DNA from: Takashimella koratensis
Lineage: Eukaryota > Basidiomycota > Tremellomycetes > Trichosporonales > Tetragoniomycetaceae
Assembly (NCBI GenBank): GCA_003116875.1
Contig: BCKT01000003.1
Location: 1,559,185-1,623,184 of the forward strand
DNA: 64,000 nucleotides
Direction: 5' to 3'
Under the pieces are notes generated by a model. It saw nothing but the letters and a program-made list of their open reading frames with translations, was not told the origin of the DNA and ran no database searches. The translations under genes and the position numbers were made by a program. Positions within the stretch are counted from its first letter, which is position 1; every line of letters begins with the position of its first letter. Shown here one piece after another: positions 25,400 through 35,360 of this stretch.

Positions 25400-25690
25400 G
25401 GCTCTTGTGTTCAAGAGTGGACGATAGAGAGGAGAGGGGAGACAAAGGGGTGGATGGTGGATGATAGATAGATGGTAGATTTTTGAATGGCCGAGATGAT
25501 CCCATTTGTCGCCGGCGGACACACGACACACACACACACACACACCGTGGGTCCACGCGAGACCCTCCTTTAGACCCTGAACACCGTCACCCTTATCAAT
25601 CATCTTCCGCTCGGATCCAGCCAAAAGTCACGTGCATACTGTCACTCTCAAGGCTGCGTTACCGTATGGAGGCACATGGATCAATAAAAC
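25400..25690 (-). promoter_or_regulatory. ABCC promoter with (AC)n microsatellite
   Basis: About 290 bases between the ABCC start and the next gene's stop. A nearly pure AC dinucleotide run spans 25519-25545. No consensus promoter element identified. Confidence 0.45.
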
Positions 25691-26781
25691 TCACTCGCTG
25701 GCTGGCCCGTCTTCACCAGCTCCCGACTCAGCAGTGGGCGGACCATAGTGCATGACCAGGATATCACCAGCCTCATCGGTCAGCTCAATCGTCATGGTAT
25801 CCGTATCCCAGTCGACGGTCGCGGGTTTCCAAAATGTGTGGGACAGGTACGGCACTTCGTCGCCGTCATACCAACTGTGCTCGGCGGTCTGGTCAAAATG
25901 CTCGGTCATTGCTAACTTCAGAATCTCGGCGGTGTAACCTTTCCAAATCTCGTCCAAAGAGAGCTTGTGGATTACCTTCCATCTCTCCAAATCGTCGTGC
26001 TTGAACAATTCATCGAACATGGCCTCGGTCGAGACGTCAATTTGAGCCTCGAGATCCTTGGCGCTCGATGTTGCGAGCGATATTGCCTCTGCTAACATTG
26101 CATCTACAAAGATCTCCTCCCCCAGACCCATGGTAATACTTCTTAACGTGGACATCCGCTCCTCGAATAGTCGACGGCCGAGACCGTCCGCGACTTGATC
26201 GATCGTTCTTTCTTGAAGAGCCGACACGGTAGAGCCTTTGTAGAACACCCAACGATTGATTAAGGCCAAGGAGTAGTCCGAAAGCGAATGATTCTTCAAA
26301 CTAAATTGGCTAGAGGAATCTTTTTTATACTCCACGATGCGTTCTTTCCAGATGTCTCTGAGGCTCTGTGGAGTCTGCTGCTTCCAATAAATGTCGAGCT
26401 CTTGTCGATTGTCCTCCAGGCGCTGGCGCTGCCTTTCCACGACTTCTGCGATGATGCCAATGTCATGAATGCCCAGTAGAGCATCGAGGGCAGCATCGGA
26501 TGGAAGATGGGTTTTCACTTTTCCCGCCTTGGTCTTGAAAGTGATGAACGGTCTCATCTCAACCCTGCTTTGACGATCTCCGTTCTGGTCGAACAGCTGC
26601 AACTTCAACTCTCGAGGGTACACTCGATCGATGACTGTGGATCTTGGCGTTTATAATCGGTCCATAGTTTCATGTCAGTGGCGGACTCGGCATTCGCTTC
26701 GGATGGGATCGGAACCGTTTCTTCGTAATTCTCATCGTCGTCCGGCTTAGTTGGCGAAAAATGCAGTGCGGGGTCGCCCAT
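25691..26781 (-). pseudogene. Intronless orphan family member A, single frameshift
   Basis: Not a recognised family. It is homologous to the next two loci and probably the fourth. The start at 26781 gives MGDPALHFSP. That frame runs to SSIECTLES and then TGA at 26607-26605. The long 310-residue frame to 25691 carries on directly from it, with KLQLFDQNGD, MRPFITFKT, DAALDALLGIHD, a helical middle with several W residues, and the tail TIELTDEAGDILVMHYGPP. Aligned with member B (ECTLKDWVFTLIDVDGD), the W codon here is TG+A instead of TGG, i.e. one base is missing near 26606. So this is a frameshift mutation or a sequencing error. If error, it is an intact ~360-residue gene. No introns are needed, unlike nearly all neighbours. 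No signal peptide or membrane segment. Confidence 0.6.
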
Positions 26782-27744
26782 GTTCTCGTTTCGATGCGGG
26801 AGAGACTTGAGGATGACAAGAGAGCGAGACTTTGCGTAAAAGTATATCAGTTTCAAAAGACCGTCTCCACAACAGACTTGCAGAACAGACGGGCGGCGGC
26901 GAGTGAAGAGTTTGAAAGGTGTTCTTCCCCCGCCTTCCAATGCCTCCTTATTCGTACGCCATCTTGGCTTCCTTTATTCGTACGCCATCTTGAGACGGGT
27001 CTGAAGGGAACGCGGTGGATGACCAGAAAGGGAGGATGTCGCAAAGTGTTGTTGACCTTCGAAGAGGCGGGGAAATCTGAGGAGGCGGCTGGCCTTCCTG
27101 ACTGCGAGTCAGCAAGCAGAGTCGACCGAACGGCAACGTATCCACCGATTTTACGCCAAAATCCTCACTTTCTCCCGCCTAAAACAAAGCGTTCAAGTCA
27201 CATGGCTGTAAAGCTGTTCTGAAGCCCCAAGGGTACGAGAGATCGTGTGGACGTAGACGTTTGTGTGTACAAAGTATGAGACTGAAAAGAGTAGACGGTG
27301 GCGAGAAACAGGGGAAGGTTGATGGTGCGGAGAGGAGCGTGAATAGAGACAGGGATGCGCAGCAAGACGAAGGGATTAGAAAAAGGACCCGAGATGATAA
27401 CGAATCTCGACAATAGGAATGTAGTCGACGGACGAGCAGGTGGAGCGGGCGAAGTGTCGGCGCCAGATGAGAACGGAGAGAATGGTAAGCGTAAGCACAG
27501 TGGCGAGAACGATTGGAACGGTGGCAGCGGTCAGAAGGGTTTGCGGTTAACATAAAGAAATGAAAACGAGTCGACGGGTGATGAACAGGCAAGAAGAAGA
27601 GTGAACGGGTTCGCAGGCGAAGTACGGCGAATACCGCGAGACCACAGGAGTGAGAACCAAAAAAAAACAAGGCTTGCAAGAGATGCCGGACGTAGGGAAT
27701 GTGGGCGGAGTGGCGCCGACGTCACGCAAAGTCATGTGAACCAC
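26782..27744. other. Intergenic region with 26-bp repeat
   Basis: About 960 bases with no supported gene. TTATTCGTACGCCATCTTG occurs twice, at 26948-26966 and 26974-26992, upstream of member A. The rest is purine-rich with no recognisable coding pattern. Confidence 0.45.
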
Positions 27745-28932
27745 TCAAGCATCGGTCGAGGAGGCACCTTCGATGCTGAGTTGGCGATCCGGAAGACCGT
27801 AGCGCCAGGTAACCGTTCCTGTTGCGGGGATGGTGAGATGGATGGCGCTGTTCTTGGTGTCCCATTTGATCTCTCCTTCACCACTGAGTCTGTCGTCTGG
27901 GAGTTCTTTTGAGAGGACCTTGTATGTCCAAGTCTTCCTTGCTATTTTCTCCAAATGCTCGGATACATGGTTCTACATGCGTCGGGACACAAAAACGTCC
28001 CACACTTCTTTGATTGTACTCGCGGAAATGGCCGTCCACAAATCTGCGTACGGGTCGGTGTGCTCAAGAATGGCTTGATCGTTTGCGCCCACAGAGCCTG
28101 GCTTGGGGTCAGAAAGCTCTTTGACCAACGCATCGAAACACTTGCTGGCGGCTTCAATTTCTTCGTCTCCCATTGACATCGACTTCAACGATGTTCCGGA
28201 CTGGAGAAGGGCGACGGCAACGGTTTTGCGAACGGGAGAGGGCAATTTGTCGAGCCCACTCAAGGCGGTGTCCGGCGAAGAAACCCGACTCATCACTTCA
28301 TCTGCAACCTTGCACAGAGTCGTTTTCCACAGCTCCGAGATCGCGGGACCTCTGTATCGCGCTCGGCAGGCGAGAAAAAACGAGACGTATTCGAAACCCG
28401 GCGCGAATTCCGGCACAACCGGCTCCAGTTCGGGAGCTTGACTGGCAGGCGATTAGTCATCATTTCCGAACAAAGTCTTTCGCTTCTGTTCAAAGTGGTA
28501 TTTCCAAGCGTCCTTGATTTGCGTTGCAGTAATGGTGTCCCATAGACCCTCAATGACGGATCGATGGTGCGAGAGGAGTTGACGCTCACGATTGAGCTTT
28601 TCGACGATCACATTGTCGTTGTGAAGTTCGAGCAATCCGTCAAGCGCGAAGTCTGCCGGGGGTTGTGTCGTGTTTGACCAGTCCCCCTTCCTGAAAGTGA
28701 TGGTCGGAGTCAGTTCCACTTCCATGAGGTGATCTCCGTCGACGTCGATGAGCGTGAAGACCCAATCTTTGAGAGTGCACTCGAGCAAATGTGAATCGCC
28801 CCTCTGGAATCCCTCCACCCATTCGGTTCGGTTAGTGAGAGCGTCCCTCGGTACGAGGACGACCTTATCGCCTGCGTCAAGGCCGTGCATGGATTCCGCA
28901 TCGTCCGTCAGCGCGGCATTGTCCTCCGACAT
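27745..28932 (-). pseudogene. Intronless orphan family member B, two in-frame stops
   Basis: Start taken at 28932 (MSEDNAALTDD; 28944 is also possible). One continuous reading frame to 27745 is broken only by TAA at 28455-28453 and TAG at 27975-27973. Shared blocks with member A: ECTLKDWVFTLIDVDGD, TPTITFRKGDW, FALDGLLELHNDN, a coiled-coil-like ERQLLSHHRS region, and the end GEIKWDTKNSAIHL...VTWRYGLP, which aligns to DWDTDTMTIEL...LVMHYGPP. With no indels between the three segments, nonsense mutation is the simplest reading. A 30-nt intron could remove the first stop (GTTCGG...CCTGCCAG) but would be unusually short. Readthrough is possible but neither stop has a known strong readthrough context. 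About 395 residues if read through. Function unknown. Confidence 0.6.
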
Positions 28933-29834
28933 GATGAAATTCAAGGAGACACTGGAATTGATGAGCTTTGGGGAGTGTCCGGAGCGCTTGTGGGATGGTG
29001 CGAAGGGGACAAGGATGGCGAGTGAGTGGGGCGACTTGGTCTAGATCTCTTGCTATATAGCTGCTGAGGGTAGGCTGCCAGGCTAGCAGAGCCCCACCTC
29101 TCGTCCTTTGATAGGGTCAAAGGCCGCGCAGAAATAACGAGGAAAAATCGGATAAGTGTCCCACCCAAGGACAGGCTGACCAAGCGATGTTCAACCTAAA
29201 CAGCTGAAACGCTCTCTACTCCCTTCTTCTTTGACTAATGGGGGGCAAGGGGGTGCAGCAAAGGTGAAGAGCTGTGAAGGCGCACTGAACTTTTTAAACT
29301 CTGGAGGCAATGTGGACGTGAAAGAACATCCAGGCAAGGTGAACCAGCCGAGAAATTTACAGCAGCCGCGGAGTGGGTGACAAAATGATAGACGAACGTG
29401 TGTGAAGGATAGTTTCAGCTCACATCCTCTGTTCGCTTACCACACCACACTCTTCCTTTGTAGCATTGGCATACACATTTAGTTGCAACTGGCCTAAAAA
29501 GAGGGTGGGGTGAAGATGAAGTGAACAGTGCAGAGTGTGGGAAGGGAAGTAGTAAGAGAGCAAGACGAGAGTGGGAAAAAGAAACGGGAGGGGGAAGGTG
29601 AGGAGCGAGGGCGTAAAGAAGGAGGCGAAGGTTGGGGTAAGCTGAAAGAACCGCGGGTAGTGTGATTGCGGTCAACGTAGCGGAGTGGGAAAGGTAGTGA
29701 ACAGGAAGAGCTTAGAATCAGAAGTCGGTAGACAAAAAATAGCAAAAGACTGGAAATTGATAAAACCGATGCGGAAACAGCTGACAGACTCCCAGCGAGG
29801 AATGACAGATCAAATGTGCTGGCTCACGAAGGGG
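28933..29834. other. Intergenic region
   Basis: About 900 bases without a supported gene. Short ORFs here are low-complexity Ser/Leu/Pro text. No clear repeat. Confidence 0.4.
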
Positions 29835-30290
29835 ATTGATTCGTGGATCCACTTCCGGCAGTCGATGTGACATCGGGAGGGTTGTCAATGCGCAGAGAAG
29901 AAGTATGTCGCTTTGGTACAACTCAAAAGCATCTTGATGATCCGTGATGAGCCGCCGAGGAAGTTGTTGGTCGTTGATATCCAGGAGAGCATCCAGCGCG
30001 GCGTCGTCAAGGAGATGAGCTGTGGTAGTATGTTTTCTTCATCGGTAAACGTGATCAAGGGCTCCATTTGGACCTCTGTGTACTCTCGATCGCCGTGACG
30101 ACAAGAACGGACATCGAAAGTCACACAAAAACATGTCGGGGGCAGAACCGAATTCCCGAATCCCTCCGTCCAGACTGAGCTGTCCCATGTGTATTCAAAT
30201 GGAATTGTCACAAGACCGCCAGGTTAGGGCGACCCAGCCTCTGAGTTCTCGGAGCCTTCAGCCTCATTGATTGGCGAATCGGGCAATTCA
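29835..30290 (-). pseudogene. Degenerate fragment of the orphan family (member C)
   Basis: On the minus strand one frame (from about 30210) gives EYTEVQMEPLITFTDEENI. Another frame picks up directly with THLLDDAALDALLDINDQ-like text (about 29960-30010). These match member A (VEMRPFITFKT... HLPSDAALDALLGIHD) and member B. An upstream segment, EAEGSENSEAGS, ends in a stop before the homologous part. Nothing matching the C-terminal two thirds of the family is found. So this is a truncated, frameshifted relic of about 130 codons. Confidence 0.6.
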
Positions 30291-31231
30291 ATGGGTTTCG
30301 TCGTTCGGATTGGGTCGAGGGGTGAGACTCAAGGCGAGAGAGCAGGCGAGATAAACGCTAGGGAAAGGATTGTATGTAGCGCAAGACGAAGATCAGCGAC
30401 GTCGAAATGAGTTGAGGGTCGATGCCGACTGAAGGCGCTAGACGAATAGAGAAGCGAGGCGGGACGAAAGATGTAACGAAGCTAAGGCGTAGATAGGGAT
30501 GATGCGCGGCGGAGAAGTTGGGCAAAAGGCGAGCTGTGAGGCGTCTTCCGAGGTGAAGGAGAAGTTGAAGGAGAAGTTAAAGAACCTTGAATAGGGGTTG
30601 GAGGACAAAAAAGGGGGGGAGGGTGAGGCTGGCTTGGCTCGGCACTCTCACCCTCTCCCTACATGCAAACTTGTCAACGAAATGCTGTGAGGACTTCACT
30701 TCGCCCTCCCTCCTTATACACCATCGAAGGCTGCAGAACCACGTTAGAGGACAAATCGCTCAGGCGTACCATGAGAGGGAAAACCGAAAAAGTCTGAAAC
30801 GCGCCCCATTTGTTTATCCTTTGATGTGTAAGTCGACAAGCCCATGCATGGGTGAGCCCAGCACTTCGGCGTGCTGCTTGTCCCTCCAAGTCTGAGCTTC
30901 ATAACTTCTTTTCTACCCGCATCAAAGGCGACAAACAAGGGATTGACCGTGTTGTGCTCTCAAACTCGCTGCCATGAACGACTCCTCCAGTGGCAGGTGA
31001 TCATACAGTCCCGGCAGCCGAGCATTGAGAGAGAGTCGGCTGGACTCGGGGTGAAGGAACAACTAACATGAGGCAGTTTGCTGAGTACTTGAACCTCGGT
31101 GCATATTCAAACTAACCTATAAAAGGTGGCGCTACTAGTGGTCCACTCAGATACTTTATCGTCAGGCATTTATCATGTCTCCGCACGCTGAAGCAGATTG
31201 AGGACAGTGCTCCAGACGCTGAGACTATACC
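30291..31231. other. Intergenic region
   Basis: About 940 bases. No gene supported; small ORFs on both strands lack similarity to the neighbouring families. Confidence 0.4.
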
Positions 31232-31828
31232 TCACATCTCAGCGAGTGCAGAGGGGCCAAACGACATGGTCAGGGTATTCCCTGCTTTATCATTGACCCT
31301 ATACTGGCTGATTGACGGCCAATCCGCCTTCGACAAGCCGCTGGGAAGATCGTGAATTTCTGGAGTATTCTCGACTCCGCGGACTGCCGCTTTTTTGAAT
31401 AGGTCCTCTGTAATGGCGTTGAATAGCGGCTCAAGAGTCGCAATTGTCTTCTTCCGAAAGTCCGAAGTCTCCGTGCCATCGAAAGGAAAGAGACTCTCTG
31501 AGCGGTTGGACAAGACTGTGAAAGATGCGTTAACCAATGCACTCGCCCACCGTGCAGTAAATGGTATAGCAATCGTTTCGCCTCCATAGTTGTACTCCCA
31601 ATGGGCGTTCACGTCGAGAGTAAAGGGTCCTTGAGAGTTGTGGTCAAGCGTTCCCAAATCGCATTGAGTGATTACACACTTTCGGCCAGAGGTATCGCCG
31701 GTGGTTGAGCGGAACATATAGACCTGAAGAGGATTGGGGTCCATATACGCATCCTTCGGAGGCAAGGGGACGCCGCTGAACCAGGACAATAGCGTGTCCG
31801 GGAGAAATCCGTCTTTCAATTTGAACAT
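31232..31828 (-). CDS. Small intronless hypothetical protein, distant member of the orphan family (member D)
   Basis: An uninterrupted 198-residue frame starting MFKLKDGFLPD at 31828. The end, DWPSISQYRVNDKAGNTLTM-SFGP, lines up with the tail of member A (DWDTDTMTIELTDEAGDILV-MHYGP): DW, then D-x-AG-x-x-L-x-M-x-[FY]-GP. The middle reads LDVNAHWEYNYGGETIAIPF, and a short helical region with NAITEDLFKKAAV follows. The N-terminal two thirds does not align well with A or B, so it may be a shortened or recombined copy. No signal peptide, membrane segment or known motif. The open frame and tail similarity support a real gene, but expression is unknown. Confidence 0.5.
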   Translation of the reverse strand: MFKLKDGFLPDTLLSWFSGVPLPPKDAYMDPNPLQVYMFRSTTGDTSGRKCVITQCDLGTLDHNSQGPFTLDVNAHWEYNYGGETIAIPFTARWASALVNASFTVLSNRSESLFPFDGTETSDFRKKTIATLEPLFNAITEDLFKKAAVRGVENTPEIHDLPSGLSKADWPSISQYRVNDKAGNTLTMSFGPSALAEM

Positions 31829-32660
31829 GATTTAAAAAGGTATATCTTTGCTGAAGATGTCTGTTAAAGTTGACGAGTGCTAAGCCACTAAAGCTGGGTG
31901 GAATGAGCTGATTGAGATACTGTAGCACTGAAAAATTAGTCGAGAGTTGGGGATTAGCGCAAAAGGGGTCTGTGTTGCGCCCATTGGGGCGTCTTTATAA
32001 CTTGTCTCCGACATTCAAAACGCTGCAGTCAGTGCTGGTCAGACTCGATTGGCTCCGAAAAATGAAAGGAACTCCCATTGTACTCTTGGGGGCATTTGCT
32101 TTCCTTTCAAGAGCATTGACTTTCCTTTTGTCATGGCCATGCCATACCGCCACGCCGTACTACCACCATGCCGTACTACCACGCCGTTCTACCACGCCTT
32201 ATCATCACGCCGTGCTGCTTCATTGTGCTACTAGGCAATACCCCCTGCTTTCCAATCTTTGTAGACATTGTACTCGATACGTAGCTCATACCGTAGTTCC
32301 ATATGTTGTAATAGCTCCGCTCCTACTGTAAATACTATATAAGGCGGCGCATCCAGAGCCACCCCCACTGTTTTCCTCTCAAGGATCAAATACTATTATA
32401 GTTGTTACACAGCACAAGGCTCTCTACCGCTTGCCACCTGTACATACACCTCTTGACATGACCAGCCCAAATCTTTCCACATCCACACTACCGCCTTCCA
32501 ATCTTCTTGAGCCACCCTGGTCCTCTCCGGCAAGGTAATGTAAACAATTGTCATCTACTAGTCTCCGCGGTCACCCTAGAGCCTTCTGAGGACTAGTCCG
32601 TAACACCTTTCTGCACTTCGGGCTCTGACGGACGAGGAGAAATCCCGAGTCAAGTGTCTG
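31829..32660. repeat. Intergenic region with CCGTACTACCA minisatellite
   Basis: From about 32138 to 32216 on plus a degenerate 13-16 bp unit, CACGCCGTACTAC, repeats about five times. The surrounding ~830 bases hold no supported gene. Confidence 0.55.
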
Positions 32661-33290
32661 TTATCCGCCGGGGACGCTGGTGGCGGGAAAGGAGTACTTG
32701 AATCCTGAGGTGCGGCGGAGAGAACGAGGATTGCCGGTGTACATGGTGAAAGGACTGCCGGAGCGGGTCGTGATCTCGTAGTAATGGTTGTTGATCGAAT
32801 TTCCGTGGCAAGAGCAGGGGCAAGAAATGCTAGCGTCTGAGCGTTGAGCAACGCCCTCGAAGTACTTGTGTGAGACGGTATTGCATGTACATTCCATGAT
32901 GGTACGTGACAAGTCAACGGCATTCGGATCTCACAAAGCCGCATTCGGATCCCGCAAAGCCGCATCAATCTCGGAGCTGGCGGCCTGCAGAATGTCCCGG
33001 GGCCGAGACCGGAAAAATGTACGTCTTTCGGTCGTAGTTGTATTCGTCGTGAACAGCGATGTCGACCTTTAACGTATGGAGGTACAATCCTGAGGGCCGT
33101 CACAAGGAAATGACGGCCCGCTTGCTCGAAATTCGTTCCGGGGCTTGCTTATGTTCCCGTAATGTGGCCATCGCCTCATCATTGCTGAGTGCGCCGGGGA
33201 GTAGTGGAGGCTCGACGCCGAGCTTTGAGGCAAGCTTGACGGCGGCCCGATGAACCGTACAGCTGTGAACGGCATGGATAACGAGGAAGT
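32661..33290 (-). pseudogene. Decayed unidentified gene, broken reading frames
   Basis: Minus-strand segments look like former coding sequence but do not form one frame. From about 33270: VHRAAVKLASKLGVEPPLLP, then ALSNDEAMATLREHKQAPE, ending at TGA near 33106. In the same frame after the stop: LHTLKVDIAVHDEYNYDRKT, then YIFPVSAPGH. In a third segment from about 32912, a Cys-rich 83-residue frame holds MECTCNTVSHKYFE and ISCPCSCHG, to a stop at 32661. VHDEYNYDRKTYIFPV slightly resembles NAHWEYNYGGETIAIPF of the small gene at 31.2-31.8 kb. A 21-bp tandem duplication, GCATTCGGATCNCNCAAAGCC, lies at 32920-32961. The upstream end abuts the 27T/17A block. No identity can be given. Confidence 0.35.
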
Positions 33291-33293
33291 GAG

Positions 33294-33337
<44 letters not shown>
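33294..33337. repeat. T27A17 homopolymer block
   Basis: Twenty-seven T followed directly by seventeen A on plus: a perfect self-complementary block able to form a hairpin. It sits at the 5' edge of the decayed gene. It could be an assembly join, back-to-back poly(A) tails of retro-insertions, or plain slippage. Confidence 0.85.
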
Positions 33338-33662
33338 GGTTCGGCAGGTGGCGAGCGGGCAGTGTGGGGGTTAGAAAAGCAGTGCTTTACATGTCAATCC
33401 AAGGACAGTCGGTTGAGGTGATACTAACGTGCTATTGCTAGCCTTTCGCGGTATTATCAAAAGAGAGACCGTTTTCTGGGTTCGGATCAAGTATTGGGGC
33501 TCGGTCATGGCTAGGGTAAGAGCAGGCATGAAGTCCAAGACCAGGGTTAATCCCCTCTTGACAGCAGCGGCAACTCGGCGATCGTATAAAACCCGACCCA
33601 AACTTCGTGATGAATTTCGCTTTCTGCGCAACCACCACTACCATCACCACCCCCCAACCAAC
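33338..33662. other. Upstream region of the MBL hydrolase gene
   Basis: About 325 bases between the T/A block and the next start codon, presumably its promoter. A CACCACTACCATCACCACCCC leader lies just before the ATG. No ORF supported. Confidence 0.4.
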
Positions 33663-35117
33663 ATGTTGACTCAAGTGGACAACCTCGACTTTACAGTCAT
33701 CGTGGATAACTGTAAGTAAGGTCTAACCGCCTCCATGACCCACTCCCGGTGACCATACCTCCTCTCCACTCGCTCCCCTACATGAGAATCAGACACACTC
33801 TCTCCTCCCTATCCTCTCTCTGGTCCAGGCTCATTCAACTCGCAGGCATCGAGTGGTTCTCCACCCTTCCCGAGGGGTTCATACACGAGCTGCCTCAGCA
33901 CTTGCGCCGCCCCGATGCGCCAAAAGACGAGCTCACCGGTCTCCCATTTATCGATTTCGAGCATATGTGTTGCGGGGCGCACGGGCTTGCTGTTTATATG
34001 GTAAGTCGTTTCGCAACGCGCTACAGTTTCAGGCCTACCCACATCGATACTTGCCTCCATGTACAATTTGTGCTGAGCTGACATTGTCGATGATGCAGAC
34101 AACGATGGTCGATGGGAAACAGTTCAACGTGCTTCTGGACGGCGGACCAGAGGGAATTTCGTTTGAACGGAATGCCCAGGCGATGCGAGCTCCTCTTGAA
34201 AAGCTGGATGCGATTGTGCTAAGCCACTGGCACCGTGACCGTGAGTCTTGTCCAGAGCTTCACACCTTCAACCCTCGCTTCCCTCGAGGGTTATCGTCCC
34301 GCTGCTCTCTTGCTGCTCCTTGCTACTTACAGTAAATTCTCCCGTCGTGACGTACATCCTAACCTTAACAGACTCCGGCGGTATCCTCAAAGCTCTTCAG
34401 CTACGCCAAGCTACCAACCCTTCCCTCCCACCGGTCAAAGTCGACTTACACCCTACTCGACCTATTCGACGAGGCGTCTGTCGGCCTCCTGATCGTACAC
34501 CGATCGTTGCACTCCCTGTTGACCCGACTTTTGACGAAATCACCGCTCGCAACGGGACTATTGACCTACACGATGAAGACCACGAGATCACTTCCTTGTC
34601 CGGGGACTTGAGCGGCGTCGGAGTAAGCGGGTTCATCAAGCGCCGATGGTCGTTCGAGGTCGGTCTCCCCGGTGCCATCACGTGGATGGACGAAGACGGG
34701 AAGGGGGATTGGTTCACAGACGAGCAGATTGCAGATGAGCGATACGTCGTAGTCGATGTGATTGGGAAAGGTCTGGTGGTGTTTAGTTCCTGCTCGCACG
34801 CAGGGATCTGTAACGTCCTCAGCGACGCGATGGAGAAGTACGACCGGCCAATTCACATGGTTGTAGGCGGGCTTCACCTCGTACCGACCAATCAACAGCC
34901 AGTGAAGGAAACGGTCGACTTCCTCTCTCGCAGGCTCCAGCCGCCGCCCAAGTATATCTTGCCTCTCCACTGCACGGGCTTGGAAGCGCGAGCAGAGATC
35001 CGCAAAGCGATGGGGCAAGCTTGTATACCAGCAGGAGTAGGGATGAAGGTTATGGTTGCTGGAGAGAAGGATAAAGAGGAGGCTCTGAACGAGGTCGAGC
35101 TCAAAGTATTGAACTGA
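33663..35117 (+). CDS. Metallo-beta-lactamase-fold hydrolase (COG1237-like)
   Basis: The start at 33663 gives MLTQVDNLDFTVIVDN in a short first exon, followed by three more exons, about 380 residues. The fold's metal site appears only after splicing. Exon 3 ends SHWHRD plus one base C, and the last exon begins AC TCC, so the intron splits the final His codon of H-W-H-R-D-H-SGG, the classic HxHxDH motif (about 34225-34380). Later family features: LLDGGPEGISFE before it, FSSCSHAGICNVL (third metal-region His, about 34790), VVGGLHL (about 34865) and LPLHCTGLEA (about 34970). This resembles the COG1237 group, named after a dihydropterin ribofuranosyl-aminobenzene phosphate synthase in methanogens. 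That reaction is not implied here. No signal peptide, so probably cytosolic. Substrate unknown. Confidence 0.85.
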
Positions 35118-35360
35118 GCAAGAATTCAGACAGGTCAAGCAGTAACGACCAAGTTGGATCTGTATATAAAGACAGGATCAGGCGCAAGCATGTTTCCATA
35201 GTCCACGACAAGTTGAGTTTCTCATATGCTGAGAACGTCCAACGATGCAAGTTTACATGTACTCTACGACGTGAGCGTTACAGACAAGATATCGACAACG
35301 ATTGACACAACGCTAAACCTATACACGACGCCAAAACGTCAACAATGACGAGAGACTTCC

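Noticed and set aside
28453..28490. 30-nt intron removing the first stop of orphan member B
   Set aside because: It has GT and CTAAT...AG, but it is shorter than the other introns here, and the second stop has no such solution. Kept only as an alternative.
32576..33103. 175-codon minus-strand frame
   Set aside because: It is mostly Arg/Ser/Thr/Pro text overlapping more protein-like segments in other frames, so I treated the region as a decayed gene instead.
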